Positions 16,061 to 27,004 of a DNA stretch of 64,000 bases are shown here, piece by piece. Numbering within the stretch: the stretch's first letter is position 1; the number at the start of each line of letters is the position of its first letter. The DNA is from Kitasatospora sp. NBC_00315 (GTDB lineage Bacteria > Actinomycetota > Actinomycetes > Streptomycetales > Streptomycetaceae). The translations under genes were made by a program, and so were the position numbers. The stretch spans positions 3,720,001 through 3,784,000 of the forward strand of contig NZ_CP108025.1 of the NCBI RefSeq assembly GCF_041435095.1, read 5' to 3'. The notes below the pieces were generated by a model, which did not search any database, was not told the DNA's origin, and was given only the letters and a program-made list of their open reading frames with translations.

Positions 16061-16573
16061 TCAGTCCTCTTCCTCGTCGTCCCCGCTGGTCAGCACGGGT
16101 GAACCATGGTGCGACCAGAGCTTCCAGCCGCCGTCCGTGCGCCGGAACAGGTTGGTGGAGACGACCTTGCCCCCGACCAGCGGGCCGAGCTCGCCCTCCT
16201 CCTCGGCCTCACCGCCGGAGAGGATGTTCTCGGTGCAGGTGACAAGGGCCACATCGCCCTGCACCTCGGCCTCGACGTCGGTCAGGAAGAACTGGATGTA
16301 CTCCGTGTTCATCATGATCAGCATGTACGAGCGGGTGACCTGGGCCCGTCCGCGCAGCACCGGCCAGCCGGGGTGGACGCACACCACGCCGCTCTTGTCG
16401 TCGGCCTCGGCCGCCCCGAGCCAGGCGTTCTCGACCGCCTCCAGATCGCCGTTCTCCAGCGCCTCGTAGAACGCCCGGTTCGCCGCCAGGACGGCGTCCC
16501 GGTCCGCTTCCGGCGCCTGCCGGCCCGATGTCCCGCCACTCAACCTGCCGTCACCTGCCACAGACCCTCCCAC
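16061..16573 (-). CDS. SnoaL-like/NTF2-fold protein
   Basis: A 170-residue protein of the NTF2/SnoaL-like (DUF4440-type) fold: RDAVLAANRAFYEALENGDL, then VHPGWPVLRGRAQVTRSYML, and TNLFRRTDGGWKLWSHHGSP are the usual helix, central loop and last beta strands. The acidic tail GDDEEED is distinctive. It follows folP by 15 bases on the same strand and is probably co-transcribed with the folate genes, but no folate reaction needs it and its function is unknown. The exact start (GTG 16573 or a GTG four codons later) is uncertain. Confidence 0.8.
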   Translation of the reverse strand: MGGSVAGDGRLSGGTSGRQAPEADRDAVLAANRAFYEALENGDLEAVENAWLGAAEADDKSGVVCVHPGWPVLRGRAQVTRSYMLIMMNTEYIQFFLTDVEAEVQGDVALVTCTENILSGGEAEEEGELGPLVGGKVVSTNLFRRTDGGWKLWSHHGSPVLTSGDDEEED

Positions 16574-16588
16574 CCATTCATGCCGCCT

Positions 16589-17461
16589 TCACCCCTGCCG
16601 AGCCGCGCGCTGCCAGGCCGCGACCACCCGGACGGCGTCCGCGGTACCGGCCACGTCGTGCACCCGCACCGCCCAGGCGCCGCCCTGGGCCGAGAGAACC
16701 GACACCGCTGCGGTCGCGTCGTCGCGCTCCCGGGCCGGGCGCAGCTCCCCGGTTTCCGGGTTGGCCAGCAGCGTACCCAGGAACCGCTTGCGCGAAGCGG
16801 CCACCAGCACCGGCCTGCCGAGAGCGGTGAGGGCGTCCAGCCGGCCGAGCAGGGCCCAGTTGTGCTCGGCGGTCTTGGCGAAGCCGAGGCCGGGGTCCAG
16901 CACCAGCTGCTCCTCCTTGACGCCGGCCGCCAGCAGCGCCTCCACCCGCGCGGCGAGCTCGGCGACCACCTCGGCGACCACGTCGCCGTACACCGCGCGG
17001 CTCTCCATGTCGGCGGACTGCCCGCGCCAGTGCATCACCACGAACGGCGCGCCGGTGGCGGCGACCACCTCGGCCATCGCCGGGTCGGCCAGTCCCCCGG
17101 AGACGTCGTTGACCAGCCGGGCGCCGGCCGCGACGGCCTGCTCGGCCACCGAGGCCCGCATGGTGTCGATGCTGACCACCACGCCGGCCTCGGCCAGCTC
17201 CCGGACCACCGGGACGACCCGGTCCAGCTCCTCCCGCTCGCTCACCCGCTCCGCTCCCGGACGGGTCGACTCACCACCGACGTCGACCAGGTCCGCCCCG
17301 CGCGCCCGCAGTGCCAGCCCGTGGGCGATGGCCCGGGCGGGGTCGTGCCAGAGCCCTCCGTCCGAGAAGGAGTCGGGCGTCACGTTGACCACGCCCATCA
17401 CGGCACAGCGGTCGAGTTGCGGCAGACCGGACGGCGGGCGGTGCGACAGCGGGTAGTCCAT
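16589..17461 (-). CDS. folP: Dihydropteroate synthase
   Basis: A 290-residue dihydropteroate synthase that joins p-aminobenzoate to the pterin pyrophosphate; the target of sulfonamides. Both signatures are present: MGVVNVTPDSFSDGG (pyrophosphate loop) and GADLVDVGGESTRPGAERVS; VSIDTMRASVAEQAVAAGA and LVAASRKRFLG follow. It is the first gene of the folP/SnoaL/folB/folK run. The upstream same-strand gene (MprF-like) ends 133 bases away. Confidence 0.95.
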   Translation of the reverse strand: MDYPLSHRPPSGLPQLDRCAVMGVVNVTPDSFSDGGLWHDPARAIAHGLALRARGADLVDVGGESTRPGAERVSEREELDRVVPVVRELAEAGVVVSIDTMRASVAEQAVAAGARLVNDVSGGLADPAMAEVVAATGAPFVVMHWRGQSADMESRAVYGDVVAEVVAELAARVEALLAAGVKEEQLVLDPGLGFAKTAEHNWALLGRLDALTALGRPVLVAASRKRFLGTLLANPETGELRPARERDDATAAVSVLSAQGGAWAVRVHDVAGTADAVRVVAAWQRAARQG

Positions 17462-17594
17462 ACCCCCATTATCGAGCCGGCCCCGCTCCGGGCACGCGCC
17501 ACCGCCGCGCCGCCCCCGCCACGCCGCCCCCGGCCGGAAGCCCCGCCCCGGGCGCCCCGGAGACGGGCGACCCGGAGGCGGGCCGGCGCCCCGG

Positions 17595-19499
17595 TCAAGC
17601 GGCTTCGGTGATCTCCGGGCACGGCGGAGCCGGCATCAGCCCCTGCCGCTGACGCTTGCGGCCGAACCTCGGCATGCCGAGCGTGATGAAGGCCTCCGCC
17701 TGCATCACGGCGAAGCCGATCCGCGGCAGGTCCCGGGTCTGCGGGTAGACCAGGAAGCGCGGTTCCCAGTCCGGCTGGAACTTGGCGTTGAACTTGTACA
17801 GCGACTCGATCTGGAACCAGCGGGAGGAGAAGACCAGCAGCCCGCGCCAGGCGCGCAGCACCGGGCCGGCGCCGATCCGCTCACCGCGGGCCAGCGCGGA
17901 CCGGAACATCGCGAAGTTCAGCGAGACCCGGCGGACGCCGAGCGCCGGCACGGCCTGCAGGGCGGCGACGATCAGCAGTTCGTTGAGGCCGGGGTCGGCG
18001 GCGCGGTCGCGCCGCATCAGCTCCAGCGAGATGCCGTCCGGCCCCCAGGGCACGAAGTGCAGCACGGCCTTGAGGTCGTCGCCGCTCTCGCCCTCGGCGG
18101 GCGCCTTGTGCGCGGTGACCACCACGCAGTCGTCGTCGCCGGGATCGCCGAATCGGCCGAGTGCCATCGAGAAGCCGCGCTCGGTGTCGGTGCCGCGCCA
18201 GCGGGAGGCGGCCTCCGCGATCCGGTACTTCTCGTCCTGGCCGAGCTCGCGGACCCGGCGCACCTGGCAGGAGTAGCCGTTGCGCTCGATCCGCTTGACC
18301 ATCTGGCGGACGTTGCGCATGGACCGGCCGGCGAGCGAGAAGGTGCCCGTGTCGACGATCGCCTCGTCGCCGAGCTCCAGCGCGTCCAGCCCCGCCTCAC
18401 GGGTCCAGACCTCGCCCCCGACCTCGCTGCAGCCGACCACGGCCGGCACCCAGGCGTGCTCGCGGGCCATGGTCATGAACACCTTGATGGCGCCGGGCCA
18501 GGCCTCGACGTCGCCCACCGGGTCGCCGGAGGCGAGCATCACGCCGGAGATCACCCGGTAGGACACGGCCGCCTTGCCGGTGGGCGAGAACAGCACGCTC
18601 TTGTCGCGGCGCAGGGCGAAGTAGCCGAGCGAGTCGCGCTCGCCGTGGCGGGCCAGCAGCGCCCGGACCTTCTCCTCGTCCTCGGCGGTCAGCTCGGGTT
18701 CCGGCTTCTCCGGGCGCAGCGCGAGGTAGGCGGTGGTACCGGCGGTCAGCAGGCCCAGCGCGCCGAGCAGGTAGGCGACCAGGTCGGAGACCCGCTCGTT
18801 GCTGTAGTCGATCGGCCCCTCGAAGCCGAACAGCCCGTAGACCACGTGCTCCAGCCGGTCGAAGAAGCTGGGGTCGTGGATCTCGGACTTCCAGCGGACG
18901 CTGACGATGAGCAGGCCGAGGAACACGCTGACGGCGCCCATCACGACCAGGTTGGCGACCGCGCGCCAGCGGGTGCGCGGGTCGGCCTTGGCGTAGAACT
19001 CGCGCCGGTGCACCAGCACCACCGCGAGCAGCACCAGGGAGACCACGGCGGGGCCGACCTGGTGCCAGCGCAGGATGTGCAGGGCCGCGCCCACCGGCAG
19101 GAGCACGCACACGGCGCGCCAGGCGCGCACCTTGCGCCGGCGCAGGGCGTGCGCCAGCAGCACCAGCAGCAGCCCGACCATCAGCGTGCCGACCGCCGCC
19201 AGGGTGGTGGTGCCGCCGGGCAGCTGGCCGTTGATCGAGTGCATCCGGGTGTGCCGGAACTTCGGGAACACCGCGCTCGCGATGTCCAGCAGACCGATCA
19301 GCAGGCAGGCGTAGCCGACCGCGCCCGGGAGCCAGGACCGCGGTACGGCGGCCGCTTGGGTACGAAGTGTCTGCAGTCCACGCCGACGGGGCGGCGGGGC
19401 GGGCGACGGCTCAACGGACACGGGAACGCTCATGGGAGGACAGCGTAGAGGGTGTGGAGCGCCGTCCCGCGAATCCTGGGGAGGAGCGGTGATGGACAT
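17595..19499 (-). CDS. MprF-like membrane protein with DUF2156 C-terminal domain
   Basis: A 634-residue protein: an N-terminal membrane region of about six or seven helices (residues about 50-265), then a cytoplasmic DUF2156 domain with the tandem GNAT fold of MprF/LPG synthases (FALRRDKSVLFSPTGKAAVS, VMLASGDPVGD, FHFVPWGPDGISLELMRRD-like region, and LYKFNAKFQPDWEPRFLVYP near the end). Such enzymes transfer an amino acid from aminoacyl-tRNA to phosphatidylglycerol; some homologues have other acceptors, so lysyl specificity is not claimed. Start ATG 19499 has GAGGA about 10 bases upstream. It may be co-transcribed with folP. Confidence 0.82.
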   Translation of the reverse strand: MSITAPPQDSRDGAPHPLRCPPMSVPVSVEPSPAPPPRRRGLQTLRTQAAAVPRSWLPGAVGYACLLIGLLDIASAVFPKFRHTRMHSINGQLPGGTTTLAAVGTLMVGLLLVLLAHALRRRKVRAWRAVCVLLPVGAALHILRWHQVGPAVVSLVLLAVVLVHRREFYAKADPRTRWRAVANLVVMGAVSVFLGLLIVSVRWKSEIHDPSFFDRLEHVVYGLFGFEGPIDYSNERVSDLVAYLLGALGLLTAGTTAYLALRPEKPEPELTAEDEEKVRALLARHGERDSLGYFALRRDKSVLFSPTGKAAVSYRVISGVMLASGDPVGDVEAWPGAIKVFMTMAREHAWVPAVVGCSEVGGEVWTREAGLDALELGDEAIVDTGTFSLAGRSMRNVRQMVKRIERNGYSCQVRRVRELGQDEKYRIAEAASRWRGTDTERGFSMALGRFGDPGDDDCVVVTAHKAPAEGESGDDLKAVLHFVPWGPDGISLELMRRDRAADPGLNELLIVAALQAVPALGVRRVSLNFAMFRSALARGERIGAGPVLRAWRGLLVFSSRWFQIESLYKFNAKFQPDWEPRFLVYPQTRDLPRIGFAVMQAEAFITLGMPRFGRKRQRQGLMPAPPCPEITEAA

Positions 19500-19805
19500 T
19501 CATGTTATTTCCTCATTCAGGCAATGCGCGCACCAAATCCCGGATAACGGACGGTGAACCCGTCTCCGCTCCCGCGCGCCGATTGGTCCATGGGTGGGAT
19601 CCGACCACGCTGCCGCGCGGCGCGGTCGGCCGCCGGAACCCGCGGTACGTACGGTGGACGCCGCGTTCCGGGGTGACGGTTGCGGGCGTCGCCGCCTTCT
19701 TCACACTCCTGCCACTGCCCGGTCAGCCTAGCCCCGATGGCCCGACCTGACGACCTGTCACACGATGAACACGTCATGACAGTGATGCACCGAAGGGCGA
19801 CGGGC
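19500..19805. other. Divergent intergenic region MprF-like / esterase
   Basis: A 306-base gene-free stretch. It contains the Shine-Dalgarno sequence of the MprF-like gene near 19511-19515 and an interrupted palindrome CTGTCA-N16-TGACAG (19755-19782) about 24 bases before the esterase start, which could be an operator. Nothing else recognised. Confidence 0.5.
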
Positions 19806-20987
19806 ATGGAACTGACCAGCGACTCACTGCTGAACACGCTGCTCGCGGCGGGCGCGCTGTCGCTGCTCGTGACGCTCTGGCTGTGGCCACGCCTCGCGCG
19901 CCAGCGGCCGCTCCCGATGCTCGGCAGAATCCTGCTGCTGACCGTCACTCAGGCGACCGTGCTGGCCGTCCTCGCCGTGTCGGTGAACAACTCCTTCGGC
20001 TTCTACACCTCCTGGGACGGCCTGCTGCACCCGGGAGGCGCGGCTCTGACGCTCACCGGTTCGGCCCATCAGAAGGGCGCCGCCCCGGACACCGAGGCGC
20101 TCGTCCAGCCGAGCACCGAGGGCGGTCTGGAGACGGTCACCGACCTCCCGAAGGGCCCGCCCGAGGAGGTCGGGAAGGTGGAGTCGATCCGGGTGACGGG
20201 CAAGGAGAGCGGCCTGTCGGACCAGATGTTCATCTACCTCCCGCCGGAGTACTACAACCCGAAGTACTCCCGGATGCACTTCCCCGTGCTGCTCGCCATG
20301 TCCGGCTTCCCCGGCACCGCGCTGCACCTGCTCTCCGAGCTCCACCTGCCGCAGACCGCCTGGGAGCTCCAGCGCACCGGCCAGATGGCGCCCACCATCA
20401 TCGTGATGGCCCGGCCCAACGTCGCCGACCCGCGCAACACCGAGTGCGTGGACGTACCGGGGGGACCGCAGAGCGAGACCTGGTTCGCCAAGGACATCCC
20501 GGCCGCCCTGCGCGCCACCTACCGGGTCTCCCGCTCGGCCGCCTCCTGGGGCACCTTCGGCTACTCCACCGGCGGCAGCTGCTCGCTGCGGCTGACGATG
20601 CGCTTCCCCGACGTCTACGGCAACGCCGCCGGCCTGCACGCCGACTTCGCGGTGCCCGAGGACTACTCCACCGGGGGCAATCTCTTCGCCGGAAACCGTG
20701 CCCTCGCGGACCAGAGCGACCTGACCTGGCGGCTGCGCAACCTGCCCGCGCCGAACGTCGCCCTGCTGCTGGTCAGCACCCGCAAGGAGGAGGACTACAC
20801 CGCCACCCAGGCGTTCCTGTCGGTCGCCGAGCAGACCTCGGCCGCCCATCCGGAACTGCGCACCGACTCGCTCTTCCTGGACGACGGAGGCCACAACTTC
20901 GACAGCTGGCGGCGCGAGCTGCCGGCCTCCCTGCAGTGGCTCAGCGACCACATGGAGACCCCGCAGGACCGTGAGCCCCGCCAGTAG
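19806..20987 (+). CDS. Membrane-anchored alpha/beta-hydrolase esterase (antigen 85/esterase D type)
   Basis: A 393-residue protein. Two N-terminal transmembrane helices (LLNTLLAAGALSLLVTLWLW and ILLLTVTQATVLAVLAVSV) precede an extracytoplasmic esterase domain. The nucleophile elbow GYSTGG and the catalytic His in LDDGGHNFDSW are present, with the oxyanion-side PVLLAMSGFPGTA. The fold family includes mycolyltransferases and esterase D; Streptomyces lacks mycolic acids, so a general cell-surface esterase is more likely. Start ATG 19806 has GAAGGG about 9 bases upstream. Confidence 0.82.
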   Translation: MELTSDSLLNTLLAAGALSLLVTLWLWPRLARQRPLPMLGRILLLTVTQATVLAVLAVSVNNSFGFYTSWDGLLHPGGAALTLTGSAHQKGAAPDTEALVQPSTEGGLETVTDLPKGPPEEVGKVESIRVTGKESGLSDQMFIYLPPEYYNPKYSRMHFPVLLAMSGFPGTALHLLSELHLPQTAWELQRTGQMAPTIIVMARPNVADPRNTECVDVPGGPQSETWFAKDIPAALRATYRVSRSAASWGTFGYSTGGSCSLRLTMRFPDVYGNAAGLHADFAVPEDYSTGGNLFAGNRALADQSDLTWRLRNLPAPNVALLLVSTRKEEDYTATQAFLSVAEQTSAAHPELRTDSLFLDDGGHNFDSWRRELPASLQWLSDHMETPQDREPRQ

Positions 20988-21111
20988 CCGCCATCCGTCG
21001 GGGTTCCTGCCGACGGGTGAATCCTCTGCGATCCGCCGTAGGGGCCCGCCCACGCCAGGGAACGCATCAGGACCGTCCGACCGTCCCTGGGGGACCCGTA
21101 CAGGAGGCCAC

Positions 21112-21897
21112 GTGCTGACCACCCGCTCGCTCTTCGACGAGATCTACCGCAACGACGAGGCGTACCAGCTCTTCTGCAGCATCGCGGCCGGCGGCGAGGA
21201 CCAGGGTGGCTGGGAGAACGAGCGCATCCACGCGCTGGCCCAGGACCCGGTGCTGGCGCCGAAGATCGCCCGGCACGGCGCCGACGAGCGCAAGCACGGC
21301 CGGATCTTCACCCAGCTGCTGCACAAGCGCGGCCTGGAGAAGGTGTCCGTGCCGGCCACGGCCGACTACTGCATGCTGCTGGAGCGCCAGGGCATCGGTC
21401 TGGCGCACGAGCGGCTGACCTCCGACGTCCCGCTCGCCGAACGGGAGATCATCACCTATCTCGCGCACAGCCGGGTCACCGAGCAGCGGGCCGCCGAGCA
21501 GATGCGCCAGCTGGTGCGGGCCTACCGCGACAACCCCGACATCGGCCGGGCGATGCAGATGATCTCCGCCGACGAGGACAACCACCTCGCGTACTGCCAC
21601 GAGGAACTGCTGCGGCTGACCGCCGCGGGCCACGGGCCGTACATCCGGCACTCCCTGGAGCACATCGCGAAGGGCGAGATCCGTACCCACCGGGACGTCG
21701 GCCTCGCGGTGATGGCGGCGATGGGCGTCATCCTGGGCTGGCCACGAGGCCGCCGGATGCTGCTGGCCGCCGGACTGTACGGGCTCTACCTGTACGAGCG
21801 GACGGTGGGCTGGCGACGGATGGTGCGGCTGCGGATGCCCGCACGCCGCAACGCCCTGGGCACCCCCGCGCCGCCGCACGCCGAGCACGCCGGCTGA
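21112..21897 (+). CDS. Ferritin-like di-iron protein with C-terminal membrane region
   Basis: A 261-residue protein with a four-helix ferritin-like domain: iron-ligand type motifs DERKH (58-62), EQRAAEQ and DEDNH (154-158), with ENERIH and LLERQG as further candidate ligand helices. After about residue 195 there are two hydrophobic helices (LAVMAAMGVILGW and LLAAGLYGLYLYE) and a basic tail, so the domain appears tethered to the membrane. It may handle iron or oxidise a lipid-associated substrate; the reaction is unknown. GTG start 21112 is set by AGGAGG at 21102-21107. Confidence 0.78.
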   Translation: MLTTRSLFDEIYRNDEAYQLFCSIAAGGEDQGGWENERIHALAQDPVLAPKIARHGADERKHGRIFTQLLHKRGLEKVSVPATADYCMLLERQGIGLAHERLTSDVPLAEREIITYLAHSRVTEQRAAEQMRQLVRAYRDNPDIGRAMQMISADEDNHLAYCHEELLRLTAAGHGPYIRHSLEHIAKGEIRTHRDVGLAVMAAMGVILGWPRGRRMLLAAGLYGLYLYERTVGWRRMVRLRMPARRNALGTPAPPHAEHAG

Positions 21898-21932
21898 GCG
21901 AGGGGCCCGGAGCCGGGCGTGGCGGGCGCAGG

Positions 21933-22563
<631 letters not shown>

Positions 22564-22632
22564 GCGGGGCCTCGCTCATTCGTGGGGCGGCTGCACGGCA
22601 GCCGCCGGAGTGGACGGAAGCGGCGAAAAGGC

Positions 22633-22676
22633 GGATGCCGCGCCTCCAGGGTACAAACCCCGGTGACGCGGCATCC
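22633..22676 (-). terminator. Hairpin downstream of ftsH
   Basis: Perfect 10-bp arms (22633-22642 and 22667-22676) with a 24-base loop, between the ftsH stop and folE start. It probably terminates or attenuates ftsH transcription before folE. Confidence 0.45.
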
Positions 22677-22694
22677 ATTCCGTACGGTGTGCGG

Positions 22695-24749
22695 TCAGCC
22701 CTCCGTGGAGGGCTCGCCGACGGGCGGCAGCTTCACGGTGTCCACCACCGGTGCGGAATCCGTCGGAGCGGCGGCGCCGTTGGTGAGCGCCAGCTCCTTC
22801 GGGGACTGCACCGGCGGACGGGTGGACGGCGTGCGGCGGGACGAGCCCGTCCAGGCCGGACGGGCCGGGCGCTTGACGATCGTCGCGAAGACCTCGGCGA
22901 TCTGCTCCTTGTTGAGGGTCTCCTTCTCCAGGAGCTCCAGGACCAGGTTGTCGAGCACGTCGCGGTTCTCGACCAGGATCTCCCAGGCCTCGTTGTGCGC
23001 GTTCTCGATGAGCTTCTTGACCTCTTCGTCGACCAGCCCGGCGACCTCTTCCGAGTAGTCGCGCTGGTGACCCATCTCGCGGCCCAGGAACGGCTCCGAC
23101 TCACTGGAGCCGAACTTGATCGCGCCCAGTCGCTCGGTCATGCCGTACTGGGTGACCATCGCGCGGGCGGTGGCGGTGGCCTTCTCGATGTCGTTCGAGG
23201 CGCCCGTGGTGGGGTCGTGGAAGACCAGCTCCTCCGCCGCGCGCCCGCCCAGCATGTACGCGAGCTGGTCGAGCATCTCGTTGCGGGTGGTGGAGTACTT
23301 GTCCTCCTCCGGCAGCACCATGGTGTAGCCGAGGGCCCGGCCGCGGGACAGGATGGTGATCTTGTGCACCGGGTCCGCGTTCGGAGAGGCCGCCGCGACC
23401 AGGGCGTGACCGCCCTCGTGGTACGCGGTGATCTTCTTCTCCTTCTCGGACATGATCCGGGTCCGCTTCTGCGGGCCGGCCACGACGCGGTCGATCGCCT
23501 CGTCCAGGGTGAAGTTGTCGACCAGCTTCTTGTCGGAGCGGGCCGTCAGCAGGGCTGCCTCGTTGAGGACGTTCGCCAGGTCGGCGCCCGTGAAGCCGGG
23601 GGTGCGCTTGGCGACGGCCCGGAGGTCGACGTCCGGCGCGACCGGCTTGCCCTTCTGGTGCACCTTGAGGATGTCCAGGCGGCCCTGCAGGTCCGGGCGC
23701 TCGACCGCGATCTGCCGGTCGAAGCGGCCCGGGCGCAGCAGCGCCGGGTCCAGGATGTCCGGGCGGTTGGTGGCGGCGATCAGGATCACGCCGCCCTTGA
23801 CGTCGAAGCCGTCCATCTCGACCAGCAGCTGGTTGAGGGTCTGCTCGCGCTCGTCGTGACCGCCGCCGAGGCCCGCACCGCGGTGCCGGCCGACGGCGTC
23901 GATCTCGTCGACGAAGACGATCGCCGGGGCGTTCGCCTTGGCCTGCTCGAAGAGGTCGCGGACCCGGCTCGCGCCGACACCCACGAACATCTCGACGAAG
24001 TCGGAGCCGGAGATCGAGTAGAACGGCACCCCGGCCTCACCCGCGACAGCGCGGGCGAGCAGGGTCTTGCCCGTTCCGGGCGGGCCGTAGAGCAGCACAC
24101 CCTTCGGGATCTTCGCGCCGACGGCCTGGAACTTGGCCGGTTCCTGGAGGAACTCCTTGATCTCGTGGAGCTCCTCCACCGCCTCGTCGGCACCGGCGAC
24201 GTCCGAGAACGTCGTCTTCGGGGTGTCCTTGGTGAGCAGCTTGGCCTTCGACTTGCCGAACTGCATGACCCGCGAGCCGCCACCCTGCATCTGGTTCATC
24301 AGGAAGAGGAAGACCAGCACGATGATGACGATCGGCAGCATCGACAGCAGCAGGCTGACGAAGGTGCTCTGCTTCTCGGGGCTGACGGTGTAGCCCTCGG
24401 GAAGCGTGTTGGAGTTGTTGTCGTCGATCTGCGTCTGCAGCTTGGCGGCAATGTCCCTGCCCTGGTCCCCGATGTAGGAGGCCTGGAACTTGCCGCCCGA
24501 CGGCGTCTTGCCGGTTCCAGAGGTCGGCAGACTCGTGCCGTCCTTGAGCTGGATCTTGACTGTGTTCGAGTCACCTGTGGTGATCTGCGCCGATTTGACG
24601 TCGCCGGCATTGATTGCCGCGACGACCTGCCCGGTGTCCACCGTCTTGTAGCCGTTCGAGTCCGAAACGACCTGCATCAGCACAACGACGGCGAGGACGG
24701 CCAGCACGATCCACATGATCGGCGCACGGAAGTATCGCTTGACGTCCAT
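22695..24749 (-). CDS. ftsH: ATP-dependent zinc metalloprotease FtsH
   Basis: A membrane-bound AAA+ protease of about 684 residues that degrades membrane and regulatory proteins. Counting from the ATG at 24749: helix 1 near residues 10-29, an extracytoplasmic domain, helix 2 ([15 protein letters not shown]), Walker A GPPGTGKT at 222-229, Walker [15 protein letters not shown], the AAA arginine-finger region RPGRFDRQI, and the zinc motif HEGGH at 444-448. A Pro/Ser/Thr-rich tail ends the protein. The frame is open to a GTG at 24785; neither start has a good Shine-Dalgarno sequence, and MDVKRYFR matches homologues better. It lies between hpt and folE, the common actinobacterial order. Confidence 0.97.
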   Translation of the reverse strand: MDVKRYFRAPIMWIVLAVLAVVVLMQVVSDSNGYKTVDTGQVVAAINAGDVKSAQITTGDSNTVKIQLKDGTSLPTSGTGKTPSGGKFQASYIGDQGRDIAAKLQTQIDDNNSNTLPEGYTVSPEKQSTFVSLLLSMLPIVIIVLVFLFLMNQMQGGGSRVMQFGKSKAKLLTKDTPKTTFSDVAGADEAVEELHEIKEFLQEPAKFQAVGAKIPKGVLLYGPPGTGKTLLARAVAGEAGVPFYSISGSDFVEMFVGVGASRVRDLFEQAKANAPAIVFVDEIDAVGRHRGAGLGGGHDEREQTLNQLLVEMDGFDVKGGVILIAATNRPDILDPALLRPGRFDRQIAVERPDLQGRLDILKVHQKGKPVAPDVDLRAVAKRTPGFTGADLANVLNEAALLTARSDKKLVDNFTLDEAIDRVVAGPQKRTRIMSEKEKKITAYHEGGHALVAAASPNADPVHKITILSRGRALGYTMVLPEEDKYSTTRNEMLDQLAYMLGGRAAEELVFHDPTTGASNDIEKATATARAMVTQYGMTERLGAIKFGSSESEPFLGREMGHQRDYSEEVAGLVDEEVKKLIENAHNEAWEILVENRDVLDNLVLELLEKETLNKEQIAEVFATIVKRPARPAWTGSSRRTPSTRPPVQSPKELALTNGAAAPTDSAPVVDTVKLPPVGEPSTEG

Positions 24750-24996
24750 CCATGCGGGGCGTTGCCGCCCCGTCCCTCCTGCCACTCAACGGCGCAGTGC
24801 GGCCGTTGGCCGCCGGCGCATCCGGGTCTGTGCTCGTATGAAGAGCGGGTTGCTCATGTGAAGAGCGGTTTTATTGGACCGTACCGCAGTCCGTCCCCTT
24901 TACAGGCGGGAGCACGGCGGGACGACCTGTTTTCTTGTCCCCCGACCCAACGGGCGGGAACGGCGTACTGTTCCCGCCCGTCGCCCGAACGGCTTC

Positions 24997-25551
24997 TCAG
25001 CCGCCGTAGACGTGCGGGGCCAGGGTGCCGATGAACGGCAGGTTGCGCAGCTTCTCCGCGTAGTCCAGGCCGTAGCCGACCACGAACTCGTTGGGGATGT
25101 CGAAGCCGACGTACTTGACGTCGATCTCGACCTTGGCGGCGTCCGGCTTGCGCAGCAGCGTGCAGACCTCCAACGAGGCAGGCCGGCGCGAGCCGAGGTT
25201 GCCGAGCAGCCAGGACAGGGTCAGGCCGGAGTCGATGATGTCCTCGACGATCAGGACGTCCCGCCCGGCGATGTCGGTGTCGAGGTCCTTGAGGATCCGC
25301 ACCACACCGGAGGACTTGGTGCCCATCCCGTACGAGGAGACGGCCATCCAGTCCATCGTCACCTGCGAGTGCAGCGCGCGGGCGAGGTCGGCCATGACCA
25401 TCACCGCACCCTTGAGGACGCCGACGATCAGCAGATCACGTCCGGCGTAGTCCCGGTCGATCCGCTCGGCCAGCTCCAGGAGCTTGGCGTCGATCTCGTC
25501 CTTGCTGATGAGCACCTTCGCCAGGTCGGCGCCCATGTCCTTGTCGTCCAC
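24997..25551 (-). CDS. hpt: Hypoxanthine phosphoribosyltransferase
   Basis: A 184-residue purine salvage enzyme that joins hypoxanthine or guanine to PRPP. The PRPP-binding loop [18 protein letters not shown] and the flexible-loop region [18 protein letters not shown] are clear, with the base-specificity region [23 protein letters not shown] 25551 is preferred (GAGGA 10 bases upstream), giving the usual length; an ATG five codons later is possible. It sits 72 bases after tilS and 247 bases before ftsH, the usual tilS-hpt-ftsH order. Confidence 0.95.
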   Translation of the reverse strand: MDDKDMGADLAKVLISKDEIDAKLLELAERIDRDYAGRDLLIVGVLKGAVMVMADLARALHSQVTMDWMAVSSYGMGTKSSGVVRILKDLDTDIAGRDVLIVEDIIDSGLTLSWLLGNLGSRRPASLEVCTLLRKPDAAKVEIDVKYVGFDIPNEFVVGYGLDYAEKLRNLPFIGTLAPHVYGG

Positions 25552-25623
25552 CGGGGATACGTCCTCAAACGTTCGGGGTCTGTTTCGGCGGCGGCCAGGC
25601 GTGCCCCGGGCCATGCCTGCCCG

Positions 25624-26751
25624 TCAGTCGCCCTGTCGCCGAAACACCAGGTTGCCACACCTGCGGGTGGCCTCGACGCCGCCGGGTAGGTGCAGGGGGC
25701 CCTGACCACGCCAGCCGGTGACCAGCAGGTCGACGGTTTCGAGGTGCCGCGCGAAGAGGTCCCCGGCCGGGCAGCCCGCCCGCAGCGCGGCCCGGCGCAG
25801 CACCCGGCGGCGCACCGCGGGGGGCAGTTCGGCCAGTTTGGCGACGTCCAGCCCGCCTTCGCCCGTGCGGAGGTCGCGTTCGGCGAGCACCGCCCACTGG
25901 TCGAGTGCGTCGGCGTCGTCCCGGAAGAGCCGGGCGGTGCGGGCGAGCGCCTCCACCACGCCGCCGCCCAGGTGCTTCTCCAGGACGGGCAGCACCTCGT
26001 GGCGCACCCGGGAGCGGGTGTAGGCAGGGTCACAGTTGTGCGGGTCGTCCCAGACCGGGATGGACTGGGCCGTGCAGGCCTGCCGGGTCGCGGCGCGGTC
26101 GAGTTCGAGCAGCGGGCGGCGGTAGCGGCCCTTCTGCGCGGGCATGCCGGCCAGCGAGCGGGAGCCGGAGCCCCGGGCCAGGCCCAGCAGGACCGTCTCG
26201 GCCTGGTCGTCGCGGGTGTGGCCGAGCAGCACGGCCAGCGCCTGGTGGCGCTCGGCGGCGGCGTCCAGCGCGGCGTAGCGGGCGTCCCGGGCGGCGGCCT
26301 CGGGGCCGCCGGCGCGGCCGACCCGCACCGGGACGGCCTCGACCGGGTCGAGACCGAGCGAGCGCAGCCGTTCGGCGACCAGACCGGCGCGTTCGGCGGA
26401 GCCGTCCTGGAGGCCGTGGTCGACGGTGACGGCGCCGACCCGCAGGCCGAGCTTGGGCGCCTCGAAGGCGGTGGCGGTGGCCAGCGCCATGGAGTCCGCG
26501 CCGCCGCTGACGGCGACCAGGACGAGCGGGGCGTGCGGCGCGGCCGGGGTGCGGGGCAGTCCGGAGGGGTGGCGCAGGGCGTTGCCGATCAGCGTGCCGG
26601 CGGCGCCGGCGTTGACCAGCGCGGCGGCGGCCGGGCGCCCGTGCGGCGCGCGGACCGGCGGGGTGTCGGTGGTCCCGGCCTCGGCGGCGAGGTCGGCGAG
26701 CGTGCGGCGTACGGCCAGGCGTATCGCGGCGACAGCGGGGTGTGGGCCCAC
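25624..26751 (-). CDS. tilS: tRNA(Ile)-lysidine synthase
   Basis: A 375-residue N-type ATP pyrophosphatase that attaches lysine to C34 of the CAU-anticodon tRNA-Ile, switching it from Met to Ile decoding; essential in most bacteria. The PP-loop SGGADSMAL is present, with [16 protein letters not shown] and [19 protein letters not shown], and the region [20 protein letters not shown] typical of TilS. Start GTG 26751 is set by AAGGAG 9 bases upstream; the frame is open to 26820. First gene of the tilS-hpt-ftsH run. Confidence 0.94.
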   Translation of the reverse strand: MGPHPAVAAIRLAVRRTLADLAAEAGTTDTPPVRAPHGRPAAAALVNAGAAGTLIGNALRHPSGLPRTPAAPHAPLVLVAVSGGADSMALATATAFEAPKLGLRVGAVTVDHGLQDGSAERAGLVAERLRSLGLDPVEAVPVRVGRAGGPEAAARDARYAALDAAAERHQALAVLLGHTRDDQAETVLLGLARGSGSRSLAGMPAQKGRYRRPLLELDRAATRQACTAQSIPVWDDPHNCDPAYTRSRVRHEVLPVLEKHLGGGVVEALARTARLFRDDADALDQWAVLAERDLRTGEGGLDVAKLAELPPAVRRRVLRRAALRAGCPAGDLFARHLETVDLLVTGWRGQGPLHLPGGVEATRRCGNLVFRRQGD

Positions 26752-26807
26752 GGCGGAGCACTCCTTGGCGGCAGGGGTACGGCGACCAGACACGGCGGGG
26801 AACCGCG

Positions 26808-26844
26808 CATCTGTGAGCAACCGGTTACCGGCTGCTCACAGATG
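26808..26844 (-). terminator. Hairpin between the metalloprotease gene and tilS
   Basis: Perfect 12-bp arms (26808-26819 with 26833-26844); an inner CCGG/CCGG pairing around TTA extends the stem after one mismatch. It lies 57 bases before the tilS start and downstream of the HExxH protein gene on the same strand. Confidence 0.6.
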
Positions 26845-27004
26845 GTGGCAGAAAGGAGGCACCGGCTACGCCACCCGCGCCACCGGTACGACCACCGTCC
26901 CACGTACGGGTGAATGAAAAAACGTATCTCCAGCCGCCGTCTGCACGATTGGACCACTCGTGCGAACACGTTCGACCTGATCGCGGCCGCCGGACCCGGC
27001 CGTC

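Noticed and set aside
22635-25034. 799-codon open frame on the plus strand
   Set aside because: Antisense to ftsH, whose frame is fully conserved. Shadow of high GC content.
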